Both the position numbers and the translations under genes were made by a program. A stretch of 64,000 nt of DNA from a bacterium 210820-DFI.6.37 (lineage in GTDB: Bacteria; Bacillota; Clostridia; Peptostreptococcales; Anaerovoracaceae): positions 74,604 through 138,603 of the forward strand of contig JAJCKG010000009.1 in assembly GCA_020558355.1 (NCBI GenBank), given 5' to 3'. Below are positions 1 through 9,545 of the stretch, one piece after another. Each line of letters opens with the position of its first letter. The stretch's first letter is position 1. The notes beneath the pieces are model-generated. The model did not search any database and was not told the origin of the DNA. It saw only the letters and a list, made by a program, of their open reading frames with translations.

Positions 1-2
1 TT

Positions 3-104
3 GGTCTTCGGGACACGCTGCCTCCGCATCAGTGGCAGAGCTGTCTTGACGCTTTGAAGCGGTCCGCGCAGAGAGATACTTTGAAAACCGGAAAAGGAAG
101 ATAG
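3..104 (+). CDS. C-terminal end of an upstream ORF (partial)
   Basis: Reading frame 3 is open from the window edge to a TAG at 102-104, giving about 33 residues with no recognised motif. The stop lies nine bases before the cbiH start, the same tight packing as the genes that follow. It is therefore probably the end of another cobalamin or tetrapyrrole gene of the operon. The fragment is too short to name the family, and a chance open frame cannot be excluded. Confidence 0.4.
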   Translation, partial: GLRDTLPPHQWQSCLDALKRSAQRDTLKTGKGR

Positions 105-113
105 AGGTAGGAG

Positions 114-854
114 ATGAAGTTATATGTGATCGGCCTGGGACCAGGGGATCTGTCTCAGGCTACAGGAAGAGCCATGGCGGCTTTAGAGGAATGCCAGGTC
201 ATTGCGGGGTATACCGTTTATATCGATCTGATCAAAGAGAAATTCGGACATAAAAAACTGATATCCACACCAATGAAGCAGGAGGTACAGCGGTGCAGAA
301 TAGCGGTGGAAGAAGCCCTGAAAGGACAGACGGTGGGCATGGTCTGCAGCGGTGACGCGGGCGTATACGGAATGGCAGGGCTGATCTACGAAGTGGCCAG
401 CGAGTACGATCCTGTCGATATTCAGGTGATTCCGGGGATTACAGCGGCCTGCAGCGGCGCTTCGGTCCTGGGAGCGCCGCTGATTCATGACTTTGCTGTT
501 ATCAGTCTCAGCGACCTTCTTACCCCATGGGAAAAGATTGAGCAGCGGCTGGAGCACGCGGCCCGGGCGGATTTTGTCCTGTGTCTTTATAATCCGTCCA
601 GCAAAAAACGCTGCGATTATCTGCGGAAAGCCTGTGATGTCGTGCTCAATTACAAGGATGGAAGTACCGTCTGCGGAATCGTGAAGAATATCGGAAGAGA
701 AGGGGAAGAAGCCAGGATCCTTTCTCTGTCACAGCTTCGGGATACTCCGGTGGATATGTTCTCAACTGTGTACATTGGGAATTCCACTACGCGGGAAATT
801 CAGGGGAAAATGGTGACCGCCAGAGGATACCGGCTGGGTGACGCGGATGAATAA
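114..854 (+). CDS. cbiH: Precorrin-3B / cobalt-precorrin-3 C17-methyltransferase
   Basis: This SAM-dependent methyltransferase methylates C17 with ring contraction in the corrin pathway. The 246-residue protein has the tetrapyrrole methylase fold: GLGPGD at residues 7-12, SGDAGVYGM at 79-87 and YNPSSKKR near 160, the last typical of CbiH/CobJ. The length is normal for the single-domain family. The ATG at 114 follows a GGTAGGAG ribosome site. The end overlaps the next gene by a few bases, so translation is probably coupled. The surrounding genes fit the oxygen-independent (cobalt-early) pathway, so the CbiH name is preferred over CobJ; that choice is inferred from context. Confidence 0.93.
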   Translation: MKLYVIGLGPGDLSQATGRAMAALEECQVIAGYTVYIDLIKEKFGHKKLISTPMKQEVQRCRIAVEEALKGQTVGMVCSGDAGVYGMAGLIYEVASEYDPVDIQVIPGITAACSGASVLGAPLIHDFAVISLSDLLTPWEKIEQRLEHAARADFVLCLYNPSSKKRCDYLRKACDVVLNYKDGSTVCGIVKNIGREGEEARILSLSQLRDTPVDMFSTVYIGNSTTREIQGKMVTARGYRLGDADE

Positions 855-2136
855 CCTTCTCATTTTTGCGGGAACGACAGAAGGCCGGCTGCTGGCCGAG
901 GCGGTCAGCAGGCATCCCGCGGAGGGACGCGGGTGTTTTGTCTGTGTAGCTACAGAGTACGGAAAGCACATGCTTCCTGAAGAAGATAAAAACCTTACCG
1001 TTCTGGCCCGGCGCCTTCTGCCGGAAGAAATGCGGGAACTGATGGAACGGGAGAAAATCAGCAGGGTCATCGATGCGACGCACCCTTACGCGGCCTTAGC
1101 TTCCGCCAATATCCGAACGGCCGCGGATAAAGCAGGGGTTCCCTATACCCGGCTCCTTCGGGAATCGGCTTCTACAGAGGGACATATTGTGGTTCCCCAT
1201 GTGAAGGGGGCGGTGGATTTTTTGAAGGCCCATAAGGGGAAAGCGCTGCTGACTACCGGAAGCCGGGACCTGGCCGCTTTTACAGAGATTCAGGATTTTC
1301 AGAACCAGCTTTATCCCAGGATCCTTCCGGCGCCGGAAATGGTGAAAAAAGCCTTTGACCTTGGATTTGACACGGGGCATCTTATCTGTATGCAGGGGCC
1401 CTTTTCTCATGAGATCAATACAGCTATGCTGCGCCAGACCGGAGCGGAGTATCTGGTGACAAAAGAATCGGGAAAGGCGGGCGGCTTCGCGGAGAAGCTG
1501 AGTGCCGCGAAGGAGACAGGCGCAAAGGTTATTATTATAGGAAGGCCCGAAAAAGAAGAGGGGCTGCCGCTGGAAGAGGTAATGCGGCTCTGCGGCATTA
1601 CGGAGGATACCTCCGGGGAGGAAACCTTAAACCCGGATCGGACGTTAAAGGAGAAACAAGAAGGGACAGAGAAAAAAGAAATCTGGTTCCCGCAGTTTAT
1701 CAATATCAGCGGAAAAAAGATACTGATTGCGGGCGGGGGAAAAATCGCTTCCAGACGGATCAATACCCTCAGCCTTTTCGACGCGGAGCTTACAGTAGTA
1801 GCTCCGGAGCTGTCGCGGCAGGTTCTGAATCTGGAAGGCCAGGGAGTGCTGATCAGAAAGAGGGCCTTTGAAGAACAGGATCTGGAAGGAATGGATATGG
1901 TTCTCGCGGCTACGGATGACAGAGAGCTGAATAAAAGAATCGGTATCCTGTGCAGAGAGCGGAATATCCCGGTCAATGTGGCAGATCGAAAGGAAGCGTG
2001 TGACTTTTACTTTCCAGGGATAGTACAAAAGGGAGAGCTGATCATAGGAATTACAGCGGGAGGAAGAAATCACAGCCTGACTGTAAAGGGAAAGAAGCTC
2101 ATCGAAGAGGCTCTGGAAAAGGGACTGGAGGAATAG
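847..2136 (+). CDS. cbiJ: Cobalt-precorrin-6A reductase fused to precorrin-2 dehydrogenase-like domain
   Basis: Two enzymes are joined. Residues 1 to about 250 are a CbiJ/CobK precorrin-6A reductase, with GTTEGR at 9-14 and DATHPYA near 76-82. A linker rich in Glu and Lys follows. From about residue 285 there is a SirC/Met8/CysG-N domain with the dinucleotide-binding GGGKIASRR, the AATDDRELN loop and NVADRKEACDFYFP. The second domain would oxidise precorrin-2 to sirohydrochlorin, an early step, while the first acts late. The ATG at 847 overlaps the cbiH stop by eight bases. A GTG at 838 in the same frame, preceded by AGAGGA, is an alternative start adding three residues. Confidence 0.9.
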   Translation: MNNLLIFAGTTEGRLLAEAVSRHPAEGRGCFVCVATEYGKHMLPEEDKNLTVLARRLLPEEMRELMEREKISRVIDATHPYAALASANIRTAADKAGVPYTRLLRESASTEGHIVVPHVKGAVDFLKAHKGKALLTTGSRDLAAFTEIQDFQNQLYPRILPAPEMVKKAFDLGFDTGHLICMQGPFSHEINTAMLRQTGAEYLVTKESGKAGGFAEKLSAAKETGAKVIIIGRPEKEEGLPLEEVMRLCGITEDTSGEETLNPDRTLKEKQEGTEKKEIWFPQFINISGKKILIAGGGKIASRRINTLSLFDAELTVVAPELSRQVLNLEGQGVLIRKRAFEEQDLEGMDMVLAATDDRELNKRIGILCRERNIPVNVADRKEACDFYFPGIVQKGELIIGITAGGRNHSLTVKGKKLIEEALEKGLEE

Positions 2137-2146
2137 GAGCAAAGCC

Positions 2147-3031
2147 ATGAAAAGGAAAAAGATAATTGTAGGCAGCAGGGACAGCAAGCTGGCGGTAATT
2201 CAGTCGGAGCTGGTAATGGAGCGGATCGCAGCATGCCATCCGGAGCTGGAGCTGGAGCTGGTGACGATGAAAACGACAGGGGATAAGATCCTGGATAAGA
2301 CCCTGGATAAAATAGGAGGCAAGGGGCTCTTTGTCAAGGAGCTGGACCGGGCGCTGCAGGCGGGAGACATCCATATTGCTGTTCACAGCCTGAAGGATAT
2401 GCCCATGGAAGTGCCGGAGGATTTGCCGCTTCTGGCGTTTCCCAAGAGAGAGCGGCCCACCGATGTGCTGGTGCTTCCGAAAGGCGCTGATGGATTAGAC
2501 CCTTCCAGGCCCATAGGAAGCTCCAGTCCAAGGAGAAACCTGCAGCTTTCCAGGCTCTATCCGGAATTTGAGCAGAAAAGCGTGCGGGGCAATGTGCAGA
2601 CCCGTCTCAAAAAGCTGGACTCAGGTGAGTACAGCGGCCTTGTGCTTGCTTACGCGGGGCTGAAACGGCTGGATCTGGAGTGCCGCGTCAGTCGGGAGTT
2701 CACACCGGATGAAATGATCCCGGCGGCAGGTCAGGGGACCATGGTGGTCCAGGGCAGAGCGGGAGGCGATTACAGCTGGCTGGAGTGCGTGGATGACAGG
2801 AAGGCCAGAGAAGAGGCCCTTGCGGAGCGGGCCTTTGTTACATATCTTGATGGAGGGTGCAGCGCTCCCATTGGAGCCTTTGCCGAGATTTCAGGTGAGG
2901 AAATTCTGATTCGGGGCCTGTACTGCCAGGAGGATACCGGCGCGTACCGGACAGGAAGCATCCGCGGAGCGAGACAGGAAGGGGAAGCTCTGGGAGTAGC
3001 TCTTGCAAAACAGCTGAAGGGAGAAGCGTAG
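2147..3031 (+). CDS. hemC: Hydroxymethylbilane synthase (porphobilinogen deaminase)
   Basis: Polymerises four porphobilinogens into hydroxymethylbilane in the common tetrapyrrole trunk. The 294-residue protein has the family signatures: GSRDSKLA at 9-16, HSLKDMP at 80-86, GSSSPRR at 124-130 and the cofactor-bearing Cys238 in GGCSAPIGA, which carries the dipyrromethane. The gene begins ten bases after the cbiJ fusion and ends directly against the next start codon. Its place in a corrin operon says the operon supplies its own uroporphyrinogen III rather than only finishing the corrin. Confidence 0.96.
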   Translation: MKRKKIIVGSRDSKLAVIQSELVMERIAACHPELELELVTMKTTGDKILDKTLDKIGGKGLFVKELDRALQAGDIHIAVHSLKDMPMEVPEDLPLLAFPKRERPTDVLVLPKGADGLDPSRPIGSSSPRRNLQLSRLYPEFEQKSVRGNVQTRLKKLDSGEYSGLVLAYAGLKRLDLECRVSREFTPDEMIPAAGQGTMVVQGRAGGDYSWLECVDDRKAREEALAERAFVTYLDGGCSAPIGAFAEISGEEILIRGLYCQEDTGAYRTGSIRGARQEGEALGVALAKQLKGEA

Positions 3032-4522
3032 ATGGAGAAAAAAACTGGAGGAAAAGTGTGGCTGGTAGGAGCGGGCCCCTGGGACGCGGGACTTTTTACT
3101 CTGAAAGGAAAAGCTCTGCTGGAGTCAGCCGATGTAGTGGTCTATGACAAGCTGGTGGGCCAGGGGATCATGGCCATGATTCCCCATCATGTAAAAAAGA
3201 TTCCTGTGGGAAAGACAGCCGGGTTCCATCCGGTACCCCAGCGGGAAATCAATCAGATCCTTTTAGATGAAGCGCTTGCGGGAAAACGGGTGGTTCGATT
3301 AAAGGGCGGCGACCCTTTTGTTTTTGGAAGAGGAGGAGAAGAGCTGGAGCTGCTCTGTCAGCACCGGATTCCTTTTGAAATCGTTCCGGGGATTACCTCC
3401 GCGGTGGCTGTTCCTGCCTACAACGGAATTCCTGTAACCCACCGGGATTTCTGTTCTTCTTTTCATATTATAACAGGACATACAAAAAAATCCGAAAGCG
3501 CGGAGATCGATTATGGAGCGCTGGTAAAGCTGGATGGTACTCTGGTATTTCTCATGGGCGTTACAGCTATGCCCAAAATCTGCAAAGGCCTTTTGGACGC
3601 GGGGGTGGATCCGGATATGCCGGCAGCTGTTCTGGAGCAGGGAACAACAGCCCATCAGAGGCGGATTATCGCTTCTGTGAAAACGCTGCCTGAAAAAGCG
3701 GAAAAAGCAGGAATCCAAACTCCGGCTGTTATTATCGTAGGGCGGGTGTGCGCTCTGGAAAAGGAGTTTCACTGGGCAGAGGACCGGCCTTTGGGAAGAT
3801 TGAAAATCGCGGTGACCCGCCCTCGGGACCGGGGCTCAGTCCTTGCCGAAAAGCTGGCCTTCCTGGGAGCGGAGGTGGTGCTGATGCCTGCCATCCAAAC
3901 GGTTGCGATTGAAGACAATCAGACCTTGTATGAGGCCCTGGATCGCGTGCGGGACTACAAATGGATCGTTTTTACCAGCGCGGCAGGAGTAGAGGCCTTT
4001 TATCAGGCTATGACCAATCGGAAAAAAGATATCCGCTCTCTGGCGGGACTGAAATTCGCCGTGATTGGGACAGGTACTAAAAAGGCCGTGGAAAAGCGGG
4101 GAATCTTTACGGATCTGATGCCGGATGTTTACAGCGGAGCCGCTCTGGGACAGGCCCTGGCAAAAATCGCGGAGCCGGGAGACCGGATTCTGATACCGAG
4201 GTCCGCCATCGGTACCGAGGATGTGATACGGCCTTTGCGGGAAGCGGGGCTTTTACTGGATGACATCCCGGTATATGATACACTGGAGGCGGAAGATGGA
4301 CCTTTATGGGATGAATCCATAGATTACGCGGCCTTTACCAGCGCTTCTACGGTGCGGGGATTTGTAAAGCGGAATCCAGATCTTGATTATTCGAAAGTCA
4401 GAGCGGTCTGCATCGGAGAGCAGACTGCCGCCGCGGCAAGGGAAAAGGGAATGCGGGTGACGGTTTCTGAAAAAGCCACCATAGACAGCATGGTAGAAGC
4501 GTTTTTGGAGCTGGCCTTATGA
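3032..4522 (+). CDS. cobA-hemD: Uroporphyrinogen-III C-methyltransferase / uroporphyrinogen-III synthase fusion
   Basis: The bifunctional 496-residue protein closes the linear tetrapyrrole and methylates it to precorrin-2. The N-terminal methylase (to about residue 245) has RLKGGDPFVFGRGGEE at 89-104 and PGITSA. The C-terminal part (from about 255, IAVTRPRDRGS) is HemD-like, with FTSAAGVEAF and FTSAST segments. One oddity is in the first glycine-rich loop: residues 13-20 read GAGPWDAG, with Trp17 where most homologues have Gly or Ser (GAGPGDP-type). The fusion is common in Clostridia. The start touches the hemC stop, and the end overlaps cbiB by four bases (ATGA). Confidence 0.93.
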   Translation: MEKKTGGKVWLVGAGPWDAGLFTLKGKALLESADVVVYDKLVGQGIMAMIPHHVKKIPVGKTAGFHPVPQREINQILLDEALAGKRVVRLKGGDPFVFGRGGEELELLCQHRIPFEIVPGITSAVAVPAYNGIPVTHRDFCSSFHIITGHTKKSESAEIDYGALVKLDGTLVFLMGVTAMPKICKGLLDAGVDPDMPAAVLEQGTTAHQRRIIASVKTLPEKAEKAGIQTPAVIIVGRVCALEKEFHWAEDRPLGRLKIAVTRPRDRGSVLAEKLAFLGAEVVLMPAIQTVAIEDNQTLYEALDRVRDYKWIVFTSAAGVEAFYQAMTNRKKDIRSLAGLKFAVIGTGTKKAVEKRGIFTDLMPDVYSGAALGQALAKIAEPGDRILIPRSAIGTEDVIRPLREAGLLLDDIPVYDTLEAEDGPLWDESIDYAAFTSASTVRGFVKRNPDLDYSKVRAVCIGEQTAAAAREKGMRVTVSEKATIDSMVEAFLELAL

Positions 4523-5493
4523 TGTTCTATCTTTTTCCCCTAGCGGCAGGGTTTCTTTTGGATCTGATCCTGGGAGACCCTTACTTTTTGCCTCATCCTG
4601 TCCGGCTGATGGGCCGGGGGATTGAGGTGGGAGAAAGGCTGCTGCGCCGGGCTTTTCCGGATACCGAGCGGGGACAGATTGCCGCGGGAACGATTCTTGG
4701 GATATGGGTCCCTCTTTTATCCTGGTTCCTTCCCTTCGCGCTGTTATTTGTTCTGTATCGGATCAATCTGTGGCTGGGCCTGGGCGCCGAGACGGTTATG
4801 TGCTATCAGATACTGGCTGTAAAGTCCTTGAAAAAAGAAAGCATGAAGGTCTATGCTGAATTAAAAAAAGGCAGTCTTTCAGGGGCCCGCCAGAAGGTAT
4901 CCATGATTGTAGGACGGGATACGGAGCGTCTGAATGAGGAGCAGATCGCGAAGGCGGCCGTGGAAACGGTCGCGGAAAATACATCGGACGGTACCGTGGC
5001 GCCGCTTTTGTATATGGCCATAGGGGGAGCGCCGCTGGGATTTTTGTATAAATCCATCAATACGCTGGATTCTATGATCGGCTATAAGAATGATGTCTAT
5101 CTTTTCTTCGGGCGGTTTTCCGCAAAGCTGGACGACGCGGCTAATTTTATTCCCTCCAGGATTTCCGCTCTGCTTATGATCCTGGCAAGCGTGTTTTTAA
5201 GAATGGATTATAGAGGCGCCTGGCGGATTTTTCGGCGAGACCGGTTTAATCACGCCAGTCCCAACAGCGCCCAGACGGAGGCGGTCTGCGCCGGGGCGCT
5301 GGGGATACAGCTGGCGGGAGACGCCTATTATTTTGGAAAGCTGTATCCGAAGAAAACCATAGGGGACGCGAAAAGACCGATCTCTTTTGAAGATATCGCG
5401 GCGGCCAACCGGCTTCTTTATGGAACCGCGGCGCTGTGTTTTCTCACCGGACTGGCTATAAGAGCCTTACTATATTGGATGATGGGAGCGTAA
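4519..5493 (+). CDS. cbiB: Adenosylcobinamide-phosphate synthase
   Basis: Integral membrane enzyme that attaches the aminopropanol-phosphate arm to adenosylcobyric acid. The 324-residue protein has the CbiB signatures LILGDPYFLPHPVRLMG near the N-terminus, the VAENTSDGTVAPL loop and the downstream YKSINTLDSM and HASPNSAQTEA segments. Several hydrophobic stretches are visible, including FLPFALLFVLYRI and the C-terminal helix. It overlaps cobA-hemD by ATGA at 4519-4522 and is followed directly by cobD, which makes its side-chain substrate. Confidence 0.95.
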   Translation: MMFYLFPLAAGFLLDLILGDPYFLPHPVRLMGRGIEVGERLLRRAFPDTERGQIAAGTILGIWVPLLSWFLPFALLFVLYRINLWLGLGAETVMCYQILAVKSLKKESMKVYAELKKGSLSGARQKVSMIVGRDTERLNEEQIAKAAVETVAENTSDGTVAPLLYMAIGGAPLGFLYKSINTLDSMIGYKNDVYLFFGRFSAKLDDAANFIPSRISALLMILASVFLRMDYRGAWRIFRRDRFNHASPNSAQTEAVCAGALGIQLAGDAYYFGKLYPKKTIGDAKRPISFEDIAAANRLLYGTAALCFLTGLAIRALLYWMMGA

Positions 5494-5496
5494 GTG

Positions 5497-6597
5497 ATGA
5501 CTGAGCTGATACATGGCGGCGATGTTTATACCGCGATAGAAAAGGGAATGGAAAAAAAGAAGATCCTGGACTATTCAGCAAATATCAATCCGCTGGGAAT
5601 TCCCCAGGCTGTAGTCCAGGCCGCGGCTCGGGCTCTGGAGGACTGCGGTCAGTATCCGGATCCGCTTTGCAGAAAATTAGGAGCAAGGGTAGCTGAAAAA
5701 GAACAGGTGCCCCGGGAGCGTCTTGTCTTTGGCAACGGTGCGGCTGATTTAATCTTTCGCCTGACAATTGCGGAAAAACCTAAGAAAGCCCTTGTCCCCG
5801 CGCCCTCCTTTGCGGAATACGAAAAGGCTTTGGCGGCGGCAGGCTGCGAGACAGTCCGCCATCTGCTGAGGGAAGAGGAAGATTTTGCCCTGACAGAGCG
5901 GATCCTTCCAAGTCTGAATGAAGATCTGGATATGCTGTTCCTCTGTAATCCCAATAACCCTACCGGAAGCGTGATCCGGCCGGAGCTGCTGCGAAAGATT
6001 GTCCTGCGCTGTGAGGAAAGAAACATCCGCGTTGTGGTAGATGAATGCTTTATTGACTTTCTGAAGGACCCGGAGCGGGCTACGGTAAAAGATATGACCG
6101 AATCCTGCAAAAGCCTGTTTGTCCTGCGGGCCTTCACTAAGAATTACGCTATGCCGGGGCTGAGGCTGGGCTACGGGATATGCAAAGATAAAGAGCTTTT
6201 AAGCAGAATCAGAGAAGCGGGGCAGCCCTGGAATGTTTCTCTGGTGGCACAGGAGGCAGGCGCTGCGGCTCTCGGACAGAACGAGTATTTAGAAGAGGCG
6301 CGGCAACTGATCTTTCGGGAACGGGAGCGGCTCTGCCGGGGGCTTTCAGTCCTGGGCTACAAAGTGTTTCCTCCTGGAGCAAATTATATTTTTTTCAAAT
6401 TAGAGAAATCAGAAAAGAATTATGTGGACTCCTTTCAGGAAGACCTGGCTGCGGAGGGAATACTGATCCGCGGCTGCGGGAATTATGAAGGACTGGGTCC
6501 TGGTTTTTTCCGGATCGCGGTAAGGAAGGAAGAGGAAAACAAGAGGCTTTTAGAAGCGTTAAGCAGGAGGGAGCAGGTATGGCAAAAGCGATTATGA
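5497..6597 (+). CDS. cobD: L-threonine-O-3-phosphate decarboxylase
   Basis: PLP enzyme of the aspartate aminotransferase fold that makes (R)-1-amino-2-propanol phosphate for CbiB. Visible signatures are [13 protein letters not shown] near the N-terminus, [15 protein letters not shown] and the PLP-lysine context [17 protein letters not shown]. The ATG at 5497 sits eight bases after GGGAG. The in-frame GTG at 5494, directly after the cbiB stop, is a weaker start. The protein is about 366 residues, a normal length. It overlaps cbiP by 19 bases. Confidence 0.93.
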   Translation: MTELIHGGDVYTAIEKGMEKKKILDYSANINPLGIPQAVVQAAARALEDCGQYPDPLCRKLGARVAEKEQVPRERLVFGNGAADLIFRLTIAEKPKKALVPAPSFAEYEKALAAAGCETVRHLLREEEDFALTERILPSLNEDLDMLFLCNPNNPTGSVIRPELLRKIVLRCEERNIRVVVDECFIDFLKDPERATVKDMTESCKSLFVLRAFTKNYAMPGLRLGYGICKDKELLSRIREAGQPWNVSLVAQEAGAAALGQNEYLEEARQLIFRERERLCRGLSVLGYKVFPPGANYIFFKLEKSEKNYVDSFQEDLAAEGILIRGCGNYEGLGPGFFRIAVRKEEENKRLLEALSRREQVWQKRL

Positions 6598-8108
6598 TAC
6601 AGGGGACGATGTCCAATGCGGGAAAGAGCCTGATCGCCGCCGGGCTGTGCAGAATTTTCAAACAGGACGGCTATAAGGTGGCGCCTTTCAAAGCGCAGAA
6701 TATGGCTCTCAACTCCTATATTACAAAGGAGGGCCTGGAAATGGGCCGGGCTCAGGTCACACAGGCGGAAGCGGCAGGTGTGGAACCTTCTGTGCTGATG
6801 AACCCGATCCTTTTAAAGCCTACCAATGACACCAGTTCTCAGGTCATTGTAAATGGGGAAGTAATGGAGAATATGAGCGCCAAGGAGTACTACCGCCACA
6901 AGCGGCAGCTGGTTTCCAAAGTAAAAGAGGCCTATGACCGTCTGGCGGAAGAGTATGATATTATTGTGCTTGAGGGGGCGGGAAGTCCGGCGGAGATCAA
7001 TCTGAAGGAAAATGATATTGTCAATATGTATATGGCAAAGCTGGCAAAAGCGCCTGTGCTGCTGGCAGGGGATATTGACCGGGGCGGTGTGTTTGCCTCC
7101 ATTGTTGGGACCATGCAGCTGTTTGAGCCGGAGGAAAGAGACCTGGTAAAGGGAATTATCATCAATAAATTCAGAGGAGATCTTTCTATTCTGCAGCCGG
7201 GGCTGGATCAGCTGTCCGCCATAATACACAAGCCAGTAGCGGGAGTCATTCCGTATATGCGGCTGGATATCGATGATGAAGACAGTCTGACCGAACGTTT
7301 TTCACGGAAAAATGAAATCGGTCTTGTAGACCTGGCCGTAATTCGTCTTCCGAGGATATCCAACTTTACGGACTTTAACGCGCTGGAATCCATGCCGGGT
7401 GTTACCGTCCGCTATGTAGATTCCGCGGGTGACCTGGGAAGTCCGGATCTGATTCTGCTTCCAGGAACAAAAAATACCATGTCCGATCTTTTGTGGATAC
7501 GGCAGAACGGACTGGAAAGCTGTATTCTGAAACACGCAGCAGCCGGGAAGCCAGTCTTTGGCATCTGCGGCGGATACCAGATGCTGGGAAAGACCTTGAA
7601 AGATCCTCATGGAGTGGAGCATGGAGGCGAGCTTTCCGGAATGGGACTGCTTCCTTCGGTTACGGTATTTGAGGAAGAAAAGACGAGAACCCGGGTTACC
7701 GGCCGGTTCAAAACGGTGGAAGGGATTTTTTCGGGACTGACGGGAGTCGATTTTTCCGGCTATGAGATTCATATGGGAACGTCTTCTCTTGAGGAAGGCA
7801 ATGTGCTGTCTTCCATTGCGGAGGAAGGCCGCCAGGCCAGAGAGGACGGATTGAACCAGGGCAATGTGTACGGTTCTTATGTACATGGTATCTTTGATGA
7901 AGAAGGGGTTGCCAAAACGGTTATTTCTGCGCTTATGAAGAACAAGGGATTTAGCGATAAAGATGTTGCCGCTATCGATATGAAGGCTTATAAAAACCGG
8001 CAGTATGATCTGCTGGCGGAGGGAATCAGAAAGAATATGGATATGAAGCTGCTGTACGAGATCGTGGAGCAGGGAGTGGACTATAAAGGAGCATGGGATG
8101 TACGATAA
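6579..8108 (+). CDS. cbiP: Cobyric acid synthase (glutamine-hydrolysing)
   Basis: Amidates four peripheral carboxylates of adenosylcobyrinic acid a,c-diamide. The 509 residues comprise an N-terminal ATP-binding dethiobiotin-synthetase-like domain ([22 protein letters not shown]) and a C-terminal class I glutamine amidotransferase domain. The nucleophile Cys330 is in [11 protein letters not shown] and His436 is in GSYVHGIFD. The full family length and all catalytic elements are present. The start is preceded by a GGAGGGAGCAGG site and lies inside the end of cobD; the end overlaps cbiC by 11 bases. Confidence 0.96.
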   Translation: MAKAIMIQGTMSNAGKSLIAAGLCRIFKQDGYKVAPFKAQNMALNSYITKEGLEMGRAQVTQAEAAGVEPSVLMNPILLKPTNDTSSQVIVNGEVMENMSAKEYYRHKRQLVSKVKEAYDRLAEEYDIIVLEGAGSPAEINLKENDIVNMYMAKLAKAPVLLAGDIDRGGVFASIVGTMQLFEPEERDLVKGIIINKFRGDLSILQPGLDQLSAIIHKPVAGVIPYMRLDIDDEDSLTERFSRKNEIGLVDLAVIRLPRISNFTDFNALESMPGVTVRYVDSAGDLGSPDLILLPGTKNTMSDLLWIRQNGLESCILKHAAAGKPVFGICGGYQMLGKTLKDPHGVEHGGELSGMGLLPSVTVFEEEKTRTRVTGRFKTVEGIFSGLTGVDFSGYEIHMGTSSLEEGNVLSSIAEEGRQAREDGLNQGNVYGSYVHGIFDEEGVAKTVISALMKNKGFSDKDVAAIDMKAYKNRQYDLLAEGIRKNMDMKLLYEIVEQGVDYKGAWDVR

Positions 8109-8742
8109 GGTGAAACTGCAGGAGGTTCTTCCCGCGGATATTGAAAAAAGAAGCTTTGAAATCATTTCACAGGAAATCGGAGAAAGACAGCTGGATCCTC
8201 TGGAAGCGCCGATTATTAAACGGGCGATCCATACCAGCGCGGATTTTGATTATCTGGAAAACTTAGTTTTTTCACCGGGCGCTGTGGAAAAGGCTATGGA
8301 GGCAGTGCTGAAGGGCGCTACCATTGTTACGGATACCCGCATGGCCTGGTCCGGCGTCAATAAGAAGGCTGTAGAAAAATTCGGAGGCAGGGTTGTCTGC
8401 TTTATGGCGGATGAGGATGTGCGGGAAGCGGCAAAAGCAGAAGGAACGACCAGAGCTGTAGCTTCTATGAAAAAGGCGGCGGCTCTTTCAGAGCCTCTGA
8501 TCTTTGCCATAGGAAACGCGCCGACCGCGTTGGTAGCGCTCTATGAGATGATCCGTGAGGAAACGCTCAGGCCGGAGCTGATCATCGGTGTTCCGGTAGG
8601 CTTTGTTAATGTGGTGGAATCAAAGGAACTGATTCTTAAAACCGATGTTCCTCATATTGTGGCAAGGGGCCGCAAGGGAGGCAGCAATATCGCCGCTGCC
8701 ATTTGCAACGCGATTTTATATCAGTGCGGAGGAAGAGAATGA
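8098..8742 (+). CDS. cbiC: Precorrin-8X / cobalt-precorrin-8 methylmutase
   Basis: Moves the methyl group from C11 to C12 to make the corrin. The 214-residue protein carries the catalytic His45 in [12 protein letters not shown], the TDTRM and GNAPTAL segments, and [13 protein letters not shown] and the [11 protein letters not shown] end typical of CbiC. Its start overlaps cbiP. It is the last gene of the operon visible here. No clear intrinsic terminator follows before the promoter of the next gene, so some read-through is possible. Confidence 0.95.
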   Translation: MYDKVKLQEVLPADIEKRSFEIISQEIGERQLDPLEAPIIKRAIHTSADFDYLENLVFSPGAVEKAMEAVLKGATIVTDTRMAWSGVNKKAVEKFGGRVVCFMADEDVREAAKAEGTTRAVASMKKAAALSEPLIFAIGNAPTALVALYEMIREETLRPELIIGVPVGFVNVVESKELILKTDVPHIVARGRKGGSNIAAAICNAILYQCGGRE

Positions 8743-8794
8743 ACCGGACGCCAGCGGACCAAGGAGAATTTATAAACGAGTCTCAAAAATGAGA

Positions 8795-8825
8795 CTGACA
8801 TTTTCTCTCTCAAAAATGGTAAAAT
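8795..8825 (+). promoter_or_regulatory. Probable promoter for the CarD-like gene
   Basis: CTGACA at 8795-8800 and TAAAAT at 8820-8825 are separated by 19 bases, somewhat long for a sigma-A promoter. Just upstream, GTCTCA and TGAGAC form a six-base-pair hairpin with an AAAA loop (about 8780-8795) that overlaps the putative -35 region and could be an operator or a weak transcript end for cbiC. Confidence 0.4.
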
Positions 8826-8858
8826 AAATAGGGAATCTATAGAAACGGAGAGAAATAT

Positions 8859-9374
8859 ATGTTTCAGATAAACGATACAGTATTGTATGGAGCGGAAGGC
8901 GTCTTTAAAATAGCGGAAGTTACAGAAATGGACTTTAAGAATGGAAAAATGGATTACTTTGTTCTGAAATCTCTTAGCAATGAAAACGCTACGATTTTTG
9001 TACCGACGGAAAACGAAGCGTTGATGGCGAAGATGAGGAGAGTTCTTTCGGCAGATGAAATCTATGAGATGATTAAAGCTATGCCTGAGGAATCCCCCAT
9101 CTGGATCGAAGATGAGAGTATCAGAATGAAGGAATACAAGGAAATTCTTTTAAGGGGCGACCACCGGGAAATCGTAAAGCTGATTAAGGCGCTGTATCTT
9201 CATCGGCAAAAACAGAAGGAGATCGGAAAGAACCTTCATAAGATCGATGAGCGTTTTTTGAAGGATGCGGAAAAGCTGCTTTATGATGAATTCGCGTATG
9301 TTCTCAATATTCAGCCAGAGCAGGTTCTGCCTTTTATTCATGAGCAGATTCAGGTGGATGAGAAGGCTGTATAA
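8859..9374 (+). CDS. CarD-like transcriptional regulator
   Basis: The 171-residue protein starts with the RNA-polymerase-interacting domain shared by CarD/CdnL and TRCF. This is a Tudor-like module with FQINDTVLYGAEGVFKI, followed by YFVLKSL and IFVPTENE. The rest is helical, as in the CarD C-terminal region, and rich in Lys, Glu and Leu. Family members bind the beta subunit and stabilise open promoter complexes, often at rRNA promoters or under stress. The gene has its own promoter and a strong terminator at 9407-9444, so it is monocistronic. The exact regulon cannot be read from sequence. Confidence 0.85.
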   Translation: MFQINDTVLYGAEGVFKIAEVTEMDFKNGKMDYFVLKSLSNENATIFVPTENEALMAKMRRVLSADEIYEMIKAMPEESPIWIEDESIRMKEYKEILLRGDHREIVKLIKALYLHRQKQKEIGKNLHKIDERFLKDAEKLLYDEFAYVLNIQPEQVLPFIHEQIQVDEKAV

Positions 9375-9406
9375 CAAATAAAAGAATATAAAGGAATATC
9401 GATTTT

Positions 9407-9446
9407 AAGGCCTTTTGCGGTTATTTGCCGCGGGAGGCCTTTTTCT
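9407..9446 (+). terminator. Intrinsic terminator after the CarD-like gene
   Basis: Arms 9407-9420 and 9428-9441 pair over 14 positions, three of them G-T wobbles, around the loop TTATTTG. A short T-run follows. Confidence 0.85.
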
Positions 9447-9545
9447 AATTCGGGGAAAGCCCCGGCCGGGCAGGAGACAGCGGGTGAACCTTTTGAAGGA
9501 AAGCCGCATAGAATGACTGTAGTATGAAAACCAGAGGTGAAAGTT

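Noticed and set aside
7302..8165. 287-codon minus-strand frame across cbiP and cbiC
   Set aside because: Antisense to two well-supported cobalamin genes; composition rich in Ser, Arg and His as expected of a shadow.
8645..8827. 60-codon frame overlapping the end of cbiC
   Set aside because: It overlaps cbiC and a probable promoter, with no ribosome site or similarity.
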